Shown here: positions 42,148 to 54,300 of the stretch, piece by piece
Position numbering within the stretch: position 1 is the first letter of the stretch
How the letters are laid out: each line of letters opens with the position of its first letter
Assembly (NCBI GenBank): GCA_036873135.1
Contig: JAPTYO010000059.1
Location: 9,045,066 to 9,109,065, forward strand
Source of the DNA: Clarkia xantiana subsp. parviflora
Lineage: Eukaryota > Streptophyta > Magnoliopsida > Myrtales > Onagraceae
Reading direction: 5' to 3'
Length of the DNA stretch: 64,000 bases
Position numbers and translations under genes: made by a program
The notes under the pieces: model-generated
What the model saw: the letters and a program-made list of their open reading frames with translations, nothing else
The model's database searches: none
What the model was told of the DNA's origin: nothing

Positions 42148-43500
42148 CATGACACCACCAAGGAACCGAGTAAGGCAGAATCAAGCACGAATAGCCGAAG
42201 GTATACACCAATGACCAACAGAAACTCTGGAAAGATACTTTAGGCGATTCCAAGGAGCCTACAGCTGAGGCGAGCTCTCTGAGGGAGAAGCCATCCGAGT
42301 GTTCTTTAGAGGATTGGGGACACAATCCCAATCCTTTACTGTCACGCAAGCCACACAACCCATAAGAAATTGGGAGGATCTAATCCACAGAGCAACCCTT
42401 CATGTCAGGGCGGAACAAGCCCGGGTGAATCGCCCAACTCTACACCAAACCCCACGAGATCAAGGGGAGAGTTCGTCCATCCGAGGCGTCTCTTAAGAGA
42501 GCCCTGACAAACTCAACAAAGGATGGAAGCACTTCTAGCAACGGAAGGAACTCGTCGTCCCTTTCCTATTGTGAAAGTCACCAAGAAGAGGGGCACAAAA
42601 CGGAAGATTGCCTCCTTGCAAGAAGGGAACTAGAATTCATGCAAAGAGAAATTCAACGACATCACCGTCGTCGGACCCATGAAAGTCGAAGATGGAGAAC
42701 CCCTCCAGACAATAACATCAACGTTTTGTCAAGAGGATTTGCGGCGGGAGGAGAGATAAGCTCAGCAAGGGATCAATATGCGGCTCAAAGTACCTCATCG
42801 AAAAATTTGTTAAAAAGATCGAGAGAAGTAGAGCCGATGGCGATTACCTTTTCAACAGAAGATTTTTCTGAAGCTTCCCAACCTCACGAAGATGCCCTGG
42901 TAATCACAACCCGAATCAATAATCGGGAAACAACGAAGGTGCTGGTGGGTGGGGAGGTACCACCGACGTAATAACTTTTAGAGTCATCGCCGTAATGGGG
43001 TACAAGAGGAAAGATTTACCATAAATGACCTCCCCACTGATAGGATTTGCGGGAAGAACAACTTATCCCTTAGGGGTAATTCAGCTCCCAGTAATTTTAG
43101 GTCAGGGATGGAAAACCCTACACATAATGGTGCGTTTTGTGGTGGTTGACCAAATCAATGCTTATAATGCAATATTGGGAAGGACTACCCTTAACCCTAA
43201 CCATATTGTTCCCTCAACCGTTCACCAAGTTATGAGGTTTCCAACTCATCATGGATTGGGAGAAGTTTGGGGCGACCAAGAAGTATCTCGACAATGTTAT
43301 GTCAACCTCCTTATGAGACATAAACAAAGGGAAGCCCTCTCTTTTTTTGCAGATGAGGATCCTCGGGAAGAAGGTGGACGACCTGCCCCTATGGAAGAAT
43401 TGGTGGAAGTAGGCTTGGAAGGAGATGAAAGAAATGTTAAGATTGGAGCTGCCCCCAGAGTTAGCCAAAAGAATAACCATCCTCTTGAGGGAATATAAGG
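42148..43500 (+). pseudogene. Tat-3 gag and protease, decayed
   Basis: Fragments only: a capsid-end piece at 42299-42496 (NWEDLIHRATLHVRAEQ), a Cys/His piece about 42565-42640 (GHKTEDCLLARRELEFMQREI), then ISSARDQYAA, protease-like KVLVGGEVPPT (the Asp of the active site replaced by Gly), GRTTYPLGVIQLPV and AYNAILGRT. Compared with Tat-1 and Tat-2 most of the capsid is missing, and no RS tail is present. Stops at 42969-42971 and near 43021 break the frame. Confidence 0.75.
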
Positions 43501-44820
43501 AGCTATTCGCTTGGGAGCCTAGTGACATGCCAGGAATTAACCTAGATATTATCTCCCATGAGCAAAGAATATATCCCGCCGTGAAACCCATAACCCATAA
43601 GAGAAGATCTATGGGAGCGGAGAAGAAGGCAGCAATACGCCAAGAAGTGGGAAAGCTGGTCGAGGCTGGTTTCGTGAAAGAAATACGATTCCAAACCTGG
43701 GTCGCCAATCCAGTCCTGGTGAGGAAATCCAATAAGAGGTGGAGGATGTGTGTAGATTTTTGAGATCTCAACAAAGCATGTCCAAAAGACTCCTACCCCC
43801 TACCAAGAATCGACCAACTGGTCGACGCCACTTCAGGACACGAGCTTCTAAGCTTCATGGACGCATACTCGGGATACATCCAGATACAAATGCACCCCAA
43901 TGTGAGGCCCATACCGCCTTTTATGCGGATAGCGACATCTACAACTATAAGGTCATGCCTTTTGGTTTGATAAACGCTGGAGCCACTTATCAATGCATGG
44001 TGAACAAACTCTTCAAATCCATGATAGGAAGAAACATGGAAGCTTATGTTGACGACATGCTAGTAAAAAAAAAAGGGGCAATATCACGTTCAACATTTGG
44101 AGGAAGCATTTGCTTGCATGAGACTCTACCAAGTAAGATTGAATCCCACTAAGTGTGCTTTTGGGGTTCAATCGGGGAAGTTTTTGGGTTTTATGGTTAG
44201 CCAAAGAGGGATCGAAACCAACCCGGAGAAAGTTACTGCCATAGAAGAAATGCCTCGCCTACTGCCATAGAGAAGTACAAAGTCTCAATGGAAGACTGGC
44301 ATCTTTGGGAAGATTCTTGGCGAGATCAGGTGACAAATCCCTCCCCTTCTTCAAAATTTTAAGGGCAAACAAGAAATTTGAATGGACGCCTGAGTGTGAA
44401 GAAGCTTTCCAACAATTGAAGAAATACCTTCACTCGCTTCCCGCCTTAGCAAAGGCACTGCCTGAGGATCCTTTGTTCCTCTATTTAAGTGTAAGCTCAG
44501 CGGCAGTGAGCTCAGTACTCATCAAAGAGACATGCAACATTCAAATCCCGGTTTACTACATCAATAAGCTCTTTGGTGTTGCTGAGGCTAACTACATGGA
44601 GATCGAGAAGTACCTGTATGCTCTGTTGATAGCCGCCAGGAAACTCGACCATACTTCCACGCCCACGAGATCACGGTACTAACCAACCAACCTTTAAAAC
44701 AACTACTACAAAAGCCTGACATTTCAGGAAGAATGGTTAAATGGGAAGTGGAGTTGAGTGAATTTCACATTCACTTTGAGCCACGAAAGGCGATCAAAGG
44801 TCAAGCATTGCCGACCTCAT
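43425..44820 (+). pseudogene. Tat-3 reverse transcriptase and RNase H, decayed
   Basis: Linker ELAKRITILLREYKELFAWEPSDMPG, RT start VANPVLVRKSNKRWRMCVDF followed by TGA at 43761-43763 (normally Arg), then DLNKACPKDSYPLP, MPFGLINAGATYQ and an intact YVDDMLVK (about 44047-44070). Frameshifts follow near 44072, 44150 and 44640. RNase H pieces LFLYLSVSSAAVSSVL and EIEKYLYALLIAARK. Nonfunctional. Confidence 0.8.
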
Positions 44821-44878
44821 AGCGGAAAATACAGCAACACCAGATGCTAAACCTGTTGTCCTCCCACAAGTTGAGCAT

Positions 44879-45061
44879 GTGAAAGCCACGCCAGAAAGCA
44901 ACGATACTATGCCATGGTCGCTGTACACCGACAGATCATCCTCTTCCTTAGGATGTGGGCCAGGATTAGTATTAACGCCACCTGACGGAGAGCCTCTTCG
45001 ATATGCGTTGGATTTAACCTTTCGAGCTACCAATAATGAAGCTGAATACGAGGCTTTGTAA
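44879..45061 (+). pseudogene. Tat-3 second RNase H, truncated
   Basis: WSLYTDRSSSSLGCGPGL and ATNNEAEYEAL, the start of the Tat-type additional RNase H, ending at a stop (45059-45061). The catalytic-site Gly of YTDG is Arg here. The C-terminal half and the linker to integrase are missing, because sequence related to the integrase zinc domain begins only about 70 bp later. Confidence 0.75.
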
Positions 45062-45131
45062 CCTAAATTCAAAGAATGGCGGGGCGATTTGTAACCTCTG
45101 ATGCGTAGCTGCCCCCCAAACTGAAAGAATA

Positions 45132-46187
45132 ATGGAAGACCTGCATAGAGGCGATGCTAGATGCCATGAAGGAGCCAAAACCTTGGTATTAAAAGCTCTG
45201 CAACAAGGGTTCTACTGGCCGACTATGCATAAAGAGGCAACAACACTCGTGCAAACTTGTCCTGCCTGCCAAGTTTATGCTCCCAGAATCGCTAGGCACC
45301 AGCAGACCTTACTCCTATGATGAGTGCCTGGCCTTTCGCACAATGGGGGATCGATCTCATTGGGCTCTTGCCCAAATCCACAGGTCAACGAACACATATC
45401 GTAGTCGCTATCGACTATTTCTCCAAGTGGATAGAAGCAAAAGCTATGGCATCAACGACTACTTTCCAAATGATTAAGTTCATACGAGAATAAATCATAT
45501 GTCGATATGGGGTGCCAAAGATCCTCATCAGCGACAATGGCCCTTCATTTGCCAGCGACGAACTCGCCGACTTTTGTAAAGAAATGTTAATCAACCATCG
45601 ATTTGGTTCTGTTCATCATGCCCAAACAAATGGACAAGTCGAGACAACCAACAAAAAAATTCTCAACGGACTGAAGAAGAGGGTGGCTTCTCTAAAGGGA
45701 AATTGGGTCGAAGAGTTGGATAAAGTACTTTGGGCACTCAAAACCACACCCAAGAGGGCCACTGGCGAGACTCCTTTCAGCATGGTATATGGGTCGGAAG
45801 CTGTTTCACCCATTGAGGTAGCTAATATCACCCAAAGAGTCGCCACATATCAAGTCGACCAGAATGACGAACAAAGGAAGATCGACTTGGATCTAGCCGA
45901 CGAAAGAAGATGGGCCTCTGAATAAATTCAAGGAAGAATGAAGCTCGCCACTGCTAGATATTTTTTTTCCAAAAGTAGGGCGACGCCTATTCTTCCTAAG
46001 GGAAAAATTCCTACGAAGAAATGAATTCTTAACAGCCAATCAGAGATGAAAAATGGTGCCAAAATGGGAAGGTCCTTATGTCGTCATCGGCATACCATGT
46101 CCCAATGCTTACAAACTAGAGGATCCACAGAGGCAACGCCTCACCATGACTTTTAATGCAGAGCACTTGAAGAAGTTCTATGTTTAG
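45132..46187 (+). pseudogene. Tat-3 integrase, decayed
   Basis: HHCC part (ARCHEGAKTLVLKALQQGFYWP...CPACQVYAP), core with IDLIGLLP, ISDNGPSFAS and HAQTNGQVETTNK, then WALKTTPKRATGETPFSMVYG. Ends at a stop, 46185-46187, after NAEHLKKFYV. Interrupted by TAA at about 45491, a stop after WASE near 45925 and several shifts. Confidence 0.8.
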
Positions 46188-46254
46188 TAGAAAATCCTTT
46201 TCATGTATTTCAATTACAATAAAGTAATGAATAAAGATATAATTCATATATTCT

Positions 46255-46604
46255 TGATGTACTAAAACAGGACTCCCCTGACATCCGAAAGTCGCTATCT
46301 ACAAAGGAGATCAGTCATAACACTGACTTCTCGAATTCATATACTCGGCAACGATCAAGGAGATCAGTCATAATACTGACTCCCCCGACTTCCGAAAGTC
46401 GCCATCTACAAAGGAGACCAGTCATAACACTGACTCCTCGACTTCATATAGTCAGCGACGATCAAGGAGATCAGTCATAATACTGACTCCCCGACTTCCG
46501 AAAGTCGCCATCTACAAAGGAGATCAGTCATAACACTGACTCCTCGACTTCATATAGTCGGCGACGATCAAGGAGACCAGTCATAATATTGACTCCCCCG
46601 ACGA
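46255..46604 (+). repeat. Tandem repeats in the Tat-3 3' UTR
   Basis: About three copies of a unit near 106 bp, built from two related halves: GGAGATCAGTCATAACACTG + ACTCCTCGACTTCATATAGT and ...ATACTGACTCCCC + GACTTCCGAAAGTCGCCATC. Unrelated in sequence to the Tat-1/Tat-2 minisatellite but in the same position after pol. Confidence 0.85.
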
Positions 46605-46810
46605 TGAATTAGAAAACGTCTTGTGGGCAGTCCGAACGACACCAAGAGTATCAACAGGGGAAACGCCATTCAGGATGGTATATGGAATACAGGCAGTGAC
46701 ACCAGTAGAGATGGAAGTAGCATCACTCAGGACAAGCCATTTCAATAGTCAAGAGAATGACAAGGCTAGACGTTTAGATCTAGACCTAGTAGACGATAAA
46801 AGATGGAACT
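46605..46810 (+). pseudogene. Tat-4 integrase, left part up to the Tat-2 insertion
   Basis: Starts abruptly at ELENVLWAVRTTPRVSTGET and runs through PFRMVYGIQAVTPVE to LDLVDDKRWN, where Tat-2 interrupts it. The right part resumes at 57731. Its own upstream pol, gag and 5' LTR are absent; the sequence before 46605 is Tat-3 3' UTR. Confidence 0.8.
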
Positions 46811-47525
46811 TGTTGGATCACGGTGGAACTCCGGTACGGACTTTGACGGCGATCCTAGCTCCTTCGCTCCACGCAATCCTGCAAGAGGGGATAGACCGGG
46901 CGGTGACCCAGAATCCCTCTCCGATGCTTAAATGAGTATCTCGTACAGACTGGCAAGCAGTAATCTCAAGTAATGTGTTTCAACGTAAGTCATCTGAGGT
47001 GACCCCTTGCCCTTTTATAGGCGAAGAGATACCTCAGTTACCTGGTGAACCGTTGGGGGTGGTTAGCCCGTATCCCGCGTATCTCGGATGTGATCCCACC
47101 TATCTAGGCCATGATCTTGCTTATCTCGGCCACGCCCCGCGTATCTCGGCCACGCTCCGTGTATCTTAACCACGTTCCGCGTATCTCGGCCACGCCCCGC
47201 GTATCTCGGCCTTATCCTCTGATAACGAGTCCCGACTAACATTGGGGACTCCAGAGTTATCTCGTTGTGTCACCGCTCGGGGCCCCTCGTCATCGTGACA
47301 GGGCCTATTGTTCTTAGGGATTCTTCATCGGGGCCTACTCAGAGGCATTTCATCGGGAGCGTTCAGCTCACTTGTCAGGTCCGACTCCGTCGGGACCTTT
47401 CATCCTCGGGCTCCCTTCGTCGGGATCCTTTGTCTGGGCCATCTTGGCCTTCGTTTTGGGCCCACCAGGCCTATCAGCCGTTTCCTCACCGTTAAAGGGT
47501 CTAACGACTGTAGTCGAACCCATCA
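46811..47525 (-). repeat. 3' LTR of Tat-2
   Basis: On the plus strand TGTTGGATCACGG...GAACCCATCA; 715 bp; same family as the Tat-1 LTR. Contains one more 20-bp U3 unit than its partner at 57035-57730. The element's polypurine tract lies at 47526-47536. Confidence 0.95.
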
Positions 47526-47904
47526 TTTGCCCCCAAGACATGAGGGACTTTTAGTTCGTCGTGTCTTTCAACTCCCGACCTCCCGACATTAGGATCGGGG
47601 ATCCTTTCCTTGACATAGTCACTCAATACTAGTCTTCTCCTTCACGTTTCCTCGATACTTTGTGGATAAATGCCAAATCTGAGGGGGCTTTTCGATTCCC
47701 CCGTTCATTAAATGCAGCAGCTAGTGAAGCGACGTCCTCTGTACTCGTGCCTGATTTTTCGCGCCTGTTTCTTCTGAAAAGTGCTTTTCAGGCCGTTTCA
47801 TCATTACGCCCGTTACCCTTCTGCACGTTCCATCTCAACGGTCCAGATTAAAACTCTTCAATTTCGACGACTCGGATCGAAGTGTCCCTTCAACTGTCCT
47901 CTTC

Positions 47905-47920
47905 GCCTATAAAACCCTAG
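47905..47920 (+). promoter_or_regulatory. Candidate TATA box for the antisense ORF
   Basis: CGCCTATAAAACCCTAG on the plus strand lies about 165 bp before the antisense ATG at 48074, outside the LTR. The leader between them is CT-rich, as in plant 5' UTRs. This suggests the antisense unit has its own promoter, apart from the LTR promoters; inferred from position only. Confidence 0.5.
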
Positions 47921-48073
47921 CCATGGGCACAGTTTAACTTTTACCGTTTCCGAATTCTCAAAAGCTCTCTGCAACTTCTCTGCGAATTCAAGCCCTGTAA
48001 TTCCGAAGATCTCAGAGTTTCTCCGGTCATCTTTCCGGCAACGCCAAGTTCATTCCTTCAACCTCCAATCGCC

Positions 48074-50715
48074 ATGTCTGGTAAGGGTCTCTTCTCTATT
48101 GTTCGTTCATGTCTTCCTTGTTTACAGCTTTCCGAAAATCCCACTGTGCCTTCCTTGCCATTGCTACTTTTCAGACAGCGGATCCAGCTCTGAGGGGAGA
48201 AAGCCCTTCAACTTTGATTATGCCCTGAATGAAATCTCCAACACTGCTTATGATGCAGCTCTCCGAGAGGGGTGCATCACTTCTACTTGGGAACCTCGTT
48301 TCCCGTATCCCTGGCCTCGCCCCTCGGGTAACCTTGAGGTTACTCGTCCTCGAAAAGGGGAGGTATTTGTCTCTACGGGGAAAGTATAAGCGGGGATCAG
48401 ATTCCCCTTCTGTGGTAATCTGGTCGAGATGTGCCAGCATTACAAAACTCATCCGACCACCTTCTCTCCGCACGCCATTCGCCTGTGGAATGCTTTCCAG
48501 GTCCTCTGCTTCCGACAGCGGTGGGTGTACAGCCTCAAGCTCTTCAGGACCTTCTATGGGATGAAGTGCAACGAGGCGGGGGTTTGCGCCTTCTACCCCC
48601 GAATGCCGAAGTGGAGCAAGGCACAACTTGGACGGTGTAACTGGACCAATGACACCTGGAAGGTGGTCAAGGGTCGGGGACTCCTGGTTGATACGGGGTC
48701 CGACAACAGTGGTTGGAAGAGGAGCTACTTCTTCATTCAACACTCTTCGATCCCATGGCCCCGATGGGAGGTGGAAGCAGACTCTCCACTTGCCTTCCAC
48801 ACCTATAACTCATCCAGCTCTACCGATGGGGGGAGTCCTACACTCCCCTCGACGCCAATTCCCTCGTGGAGCGGGACCTGGTGAACGCCGGGATCCGACT
48901 CCTCGATATAATCTCTGGGGGGCAGCTTTTCGACGGCCCCTCCAATGTGGTTCCCTGGGTAAATTTTAACTCTTTTTTCGTTTACTGTTTGCAGCCAAGA
49001 GGGTATCTGTGTTGACCGATCTGTTCCTTAAGCAGGGGGAGACTGATGTCGTCCGCCCCTCGAGGAAGAGGAAGTCCGCCAAGAAGGCTGCTGCTCCGTC
49101 GGGGTCTCCTTCTGCGGAGCAGCCTAAGCGGAAGCGCGTGGATCTGGCCCAACTCTTCGACGTTCAGAATGCTGAAGAAGGTAAAAAGCTCCGACTCGCT
49201 ATTAAACATATAGGAGGATGGTCCCGAAGGATTTGATTCCATCAACCAGGGAGGCTCGTATTGCTGACGTCAGACGAATCCTTCGAGGCGAAAGTCCTCG
49301 TGTCCTGAAGGCGGGCTACTACCACTACCACGGGAAGGATCAATATGTCTCCCGACGTATTGTTTGGTGTAAGAATCCTGATGAACTTCCTGACTACATT
49401 TCTGAAGCCTCTCGTCCTCTAGGTGCAGGTCGCTCAGGGGCTCCATCGGGTGCGGAAGCTTCCGCAGGTGCACCGTCTTCAACAGGGGCGCCTCCCTCAA
49501 TTGGGGAGAAGACCCCGACCGGCGAACATTTTCGTCGGGTGGAAAGCTTGGACTCTTCCGAGGAGACTGATGAGGGTGGCTCCCTTCGTCATCGTCGGAG
49601 GACGGGGCAGTCCCCCTTGAAACCAACCTCTCAGGGACTGCCCCCTTCATCTTCCCCACAGTCGCGACAGCCGTCGCCCATCCACAACTTCACTCCTTCC
49701 CCCGCCCGGGTCGAGCCGGAGGCGTGCCCCTCCACGATTCGTGCTCCTCCTCCTGTCCCTCTCGATGGGAGTTTCTACAGGGCCTTCGACCCCGCACACG
49801 TGAATGCTCCTTGGACTCCAATCCAAACACTGCAAGGAGTCCAGCTTCGACAAGGGGACCAGCATCAGGACCTGGCTCTGCATCTGCTGGCAGGCTCGAT
49901 CCTGCCTACCATGCGGTACCCGATTTCCCTGAATCGGACTGCTATGCATCGGGATGTCAGAGAGATGTCCCTGCGTCGGATAGAGGTAAAACCTCGCTTC
50001 TCCCTTTTCATTGGTAAATCTGGTTGTTTGTCTATTAACACTCTTCTTTCTTCTATTGTAGGAGCTCGGGGACTTCAACCGTCTTTTCGGGTACCTCATC
50101 GCCTATGATGAGTCCCGGGAGCGGGACCGGGCGGCCATCGACAAGCTTAAGGAGGATCTTGCAGCCTCCAAGTCTTCGCGGGGGAAACTTGCCAAGGAGC
50201 AGGCCGTCCTTGTTTAAAAGGTTCAGGACCTCCAAAAGCAGGTCGGGGACTTCGAGGGGCTCCTGAGGCAGGAGCGACAGGAGCGGCAGGCTGCTGAGGA
50301 CAAGCTGGTCCTCGAGAAGAAGGCTCTGGAGGAGCAAGTCGCGGGGGTTCCTGCGCAGCTGGTGGAGGCGGAGGCCAAGGGCCGGGAGGATTATCGGAGG
50401 TCTGAGGACTTCCAGGCTGATGCTATGAAGTTCTTTGGCGCGGAGGTGGAGAACACTCTCTTCAATGCGGTTGAGGAGCTCCACCTGGAGTATGGCGACG
50501 CCATCAATTTTGACAAGTCTCCTTCCCTCGCCCCCTTCGCGAAGAAATACTTTGCTCTTTCTGAGGAGAGTGATGGGGGGAGTACTCCCGCAATTGCCGA
50601 AGACGCAGCAGATGCCCCGATAGTCGATCCTCCCGAGGCCAACCCTGTGGAGCCTTCTGCTACCGACTCCGTGGACCCAGCTCCCGCCGATGTTGCCGAC
50701 AAGGACCAAGCCTAA
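48074..50715 (+). pseudogene. Antisense spliced ORF of Tat-2, coiled-coil protein of unknown function
   Basis: Runs opposite to Tat-2 pol, between its 3' LTR and minisatellite. Proposed exons: 48074-48080 (ATGTCTG), 48175-48958, 48995-49180, 49214-49985, 50062-50715, all with GT-AG edges. Exon 2 holds HYKTHPTTFSPHAIRLWNAF, FRTFYGMKCNEAGVCAFYP and SGWKRSYFFI, resembling the Pfam 'putative gypsy type transposon' family. Exons 3-4 are basic, then Ser/Pro-rich; exon 5 is a long coiled coil (ERDRAAIDKLKEDLAASK, QERQERQAAEDKL) with an acidic tail. TAA at 48387-48389 and 50215-50217 and a shift in a G run near 48830 break this copy. A leader with a CCTATAAAACCC box near 47909 could be its promoter. 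Function unknown. Confidence 0.7.
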
Positions 50716-50854
50716 CCGTTTATCTTTAGAGTCCTTGTATTTTCTTCGCTTTTGTCATCGTCGGGCCTTTGAGCCCTTATCAATTATCAAACTTTCTCAG
50801 TTCCGATTTTTTCGATGCACTTCTCCAAGTGGTTTTACTATACTTGCTTAGGTC

Positions 50855-51391
50855 GATACTTCGACACTTAAGACATTCGCGTACATCACTCAAGACGATT
50901 TACTAATTTGCACCACTTAAGGCGACTTACCATCATGCACCACTTAAGGCGACTTTTCATCATGCACCACTTAAGGCGACTTTAATTCCGTGCATCACTT
51001 AAGACGACTTTTCAATACTTAGAATAAATCTAAGAATATGCATCACTTAAGACGACTTAGTTTCATGCATCACTTAAGACGACTTTCCAATACTTAGAAT
51101 AAATCTAAGAACCGTGCACCACTTAAGGCGACTTAATCTCGTGCACCACTTAAGGCGACTTTACATCGTGCACCACTCAAGGCGACTTTGATACTTAGCA
51201 TAAATCTAAGAATAACTCTGATTGGAAGCAACCTCTTTATTTATTGATGGCATAAAAATTTGCTTACATCGAATTAAACGATAAACAGCATACACCACTT
51301 AAGGCGATTTTACATCGGGCACCACTTAAGGCGACTTTATCGGGCACCACTTAAGGCGACTTTCATCGGGCACCACTTAAGGAGACTTTCA
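50855..51391 (-). repeat. Minisatellite array in the Tat-2 3' UTR
   Basis: About 15 copies of the Tat-1 unit on the opposite strand (CACCACTTAAGGCGACTT), including the TTAGAATAAATCTAAG small inverted repeat three times. It is much shorter than the roughly 1-kb array of Tat-1 and is interrupted at about 51200-51290 by unique AT-rich sequence. Confidence 0.92.
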
Positions 51392-54300
51392 TCAAGCATG
51401 GTGTTTCTTCAAGTGTTCGCCACTAAAAGAATGCTTTAACGTTCTGCCATCGAGGTCTTCCAACTTGTACGCATTTGGAGCTGGCATCCCCACGACCTTA
51501 TAAGGTCCTTCCCATTTTGGTGACATCTTGTTGATTCGATCCAAAAGGGTAAACTCGTTGCGACGCCAGACCAGCTCCCCCACGAAGAACTGTCGGGACT
51601 TTACTCGCCGATTGTAGTACCTGGCCGTCGCCAAACGCATTCGAGCTTGGACTTCATCGGCTTCCCGTCTCTTCTCTTCGAGTAAGTCCAAATCCAGACG
51701 TCTCATCTCATCATTCGTTAGAGGCTCGTAATATCTCATCCGATGGGACGCCACAGCTACCTCCACGGGGGCGACAGCCTCCGTGCCATAAACGAGGCCA
51801 AACAGAGTCTCCCCCGTTGATCGTTTGGGTGTCGTTCTAACAGCCCAAAGCACGTTTTCCATTTCGTTCAACCATTTGCCCTTCAAGGCATAGACCCTCT
51901 TCTTTAGGCCATCCATCACGATTTTGTTGGCTGATTCCACCTGACCGTTAGTTTGAGCATGGCGTACAGAAGCTGTCCGATGCTCGATGTTCAACTCTTC
52001 CAGATACTCCCTCATCTGAGAGCCGTTAAATGGTGGACCATTGTCGCTGATCACCACCTTAGGAATCCCGTATCTGGACACAATATGGGTCTGGAGGAAC
52101 TTGACGATCTGGTTCCCCGTCGTTCTGGCCAACGCCTTTACCTCTATCCATTTCGAAAAATAATCGATTGCTACAAGTAAATACTTACATTGACCTTGTG
52201 CTTGTGGAAGGGGTCCCACCAAGTCGATGCCCCATTGCGCGAAGGGCCACGCGCTCCTGATGGATGTCAGATTAGCGGCCGGAGCCACGATACTCGGGGC
52301 GTACCTCTGGCACGCGTCACAGGATCGGACCAACGCCGTCGCTTCCTTGTTCATCGTAGGCCAATAATAGCCCAAGTTCAGCACTTTCCTCATAATGGAT
52401 CGGGCCCCTTCATGACAAGCCGCGACCCCTTCATGCACCTCCTTCAGGATTCGATCGGTGTCGGGTTCTGCCACACACTTCAAGTACGGAGTCGAGAACC
52501 AGCCCTTCTTGTACAGCTGATCGTCTAGCATCACGTAATTAGCCGCGATCCGACGTATCCTGTTAGCTACTATCTTATCATCGGGGACTGCCCCCGTAGT
52601 CAGGTATACGACTATCGGGGTCATCCAAGTGGGCTCCTCCTCCGGTTTTGCCTCAATGGTACACACCTGTGTCAGGTCGGTGGTCGATAAGATCACCTTC
52701 TCCAAGAAGTGCACCTTCCGATTTTCTTCCAAGGGTGCCCCCAGGGCAAATATGCTCAAGGCGTCTGCCTCTACGTTTTCCTCCCTCGGGATTGCCTCGA
52801 TGTCGAAGCTTTTAAAGCTCTCCTTCAGGGCTTGTACCTCGCGCAGGTACTTCTTCATTATCGGACTCCTCGCTTCGTATCGCCCTTGAACCTGGTTCAC
52901 GATTAAGGCTGCGTCACACTTCACTCTCAAGTGATCGACTCCAGTGCCTTTAGCAATTTTCAGGCCCGTGATAAGAGCCTCATACTCCGCTTCGTTGTTT
53001 GTGGCCTTGAATGTTAAAGCCAGGGCATATCGGAGCGGCTCACCTCCACCTGGTGGTATTAACAAAAGGCCTGCTCCTGATCCGTCTGAACTTGAGGAGC
53101 CATCCGTGTACATTTCCCAGGTTTTTTCCTCGTTTGGCTGTTCTGATTGCTCTGCCCTCTCTGGTTGTTCTTCTGTCGGGACCTCCATGGTTGCCCCCTC
53201 TATAGGGCCCGCTTCTCCTAGATCGGGGGCTGTAGATTCTGCTATGAAATCCGCCAACGCCTGACTATAAATAGCCGTTCTCGGAGCAAAGTGTATGCGA
53301 AACTCACTAAGCTCTACTGCCCATTTCACTAATCTCCCCGACGTATCCGGTCGATTCAAAAAATGCTTTAAAGGCTGGTTCGTCAGCACAGTAATCTCGT
53401 GTGCGTGGAAATAAGGCCTTAGCTTCCGAGCAGTAATAATCAACGCAAAGAGGTACTTCTCAACGGCAGGATAATTCAATTCAGACTTGGCAAACGCCTT
53501 GCTTACATAATAGACGGGGACTTGATTACCCTCGACAATCTTTACTAACACAGAGCTAATGGCAAATTCAGAAACAGCCAAATAAAGGTAGAGCGGCTCG
53601 CCTGGAACTGGTTTCGCCAACGGCGGGAGGGTGCGAAGGTGCTGCTTGAGTGCTTGGAACGCCTCTTCACACTTGGCGGTCCACTCAAATTTCTTGTTGG
53701 CCCTCAGGACTTCGAAAAATGGCATTGATCGGTCGCTGGCTTTGGACAGGAAACGATTCATTGCAGCCAGTCGGCCATTCAGTACTTGTACCTCCCGATG
53801 GTTTATCGGGGACTGCATCTCCTCGATCGCCCTCAGCTTCTCGGGATTCACTTCAATTCCTCTCTGGCTCACCATAAAGCCCAAAAATTTCCCTGAGTGG
53901 ACTCCGAAGGCGCATTTTGTCGGGTTTAAACGGACCTGATGAAGCCTCATCCGTTCAAACGCCAGGGTTAGGTTGTGCACATGATCCTCGGCTTGTCGGG
54001 ACTTCACCAGCATATCATCCACGTAAGCTTCCATAGTTTCCCACAGCATATCTCCGAACAACTTATTCACCATCCGCTGATAGGTTGCCCCAGCATTGAT
54101 TAACCCGAAAGGCATGACATTGTAGTGATAGATGTCACTGTCTGCATAAAACGCTGTGTGAGGAGCGTCCTCCTTGGCCATCTTGATCTGGTTATAGCCC
54201 GAATATGCGTCCATGAAGCTCAATAGCTCATGTCCCGATGTGGCATCCACCAGCTGGTCGATTCTCGGGAGCGGATAACAGTCCTTTGGGCAAGCTTTAT

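Larger units (their letters stand above)
41245..46604 (+). mobile_element. Tat-3: Tat-group element, 3' end lost, decayed
   Basis: 5' LTR, primer site, gag, protease, RT, RNase H, second RNase H, integrase and a 3' UTR tandem-repeat zone in the usual order on the plus strand, inserted in the Ogre-like fragment. It stops inside its 3' UTR repeats at about 46604, where Tat-4 pol begins. No polypurine tract or 3' LTR of this family follows. A related solo LTR is at 61055-62052. Many frameshifts and a large deletion in the second RNase H show it is dead. Confidence 0.85.
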
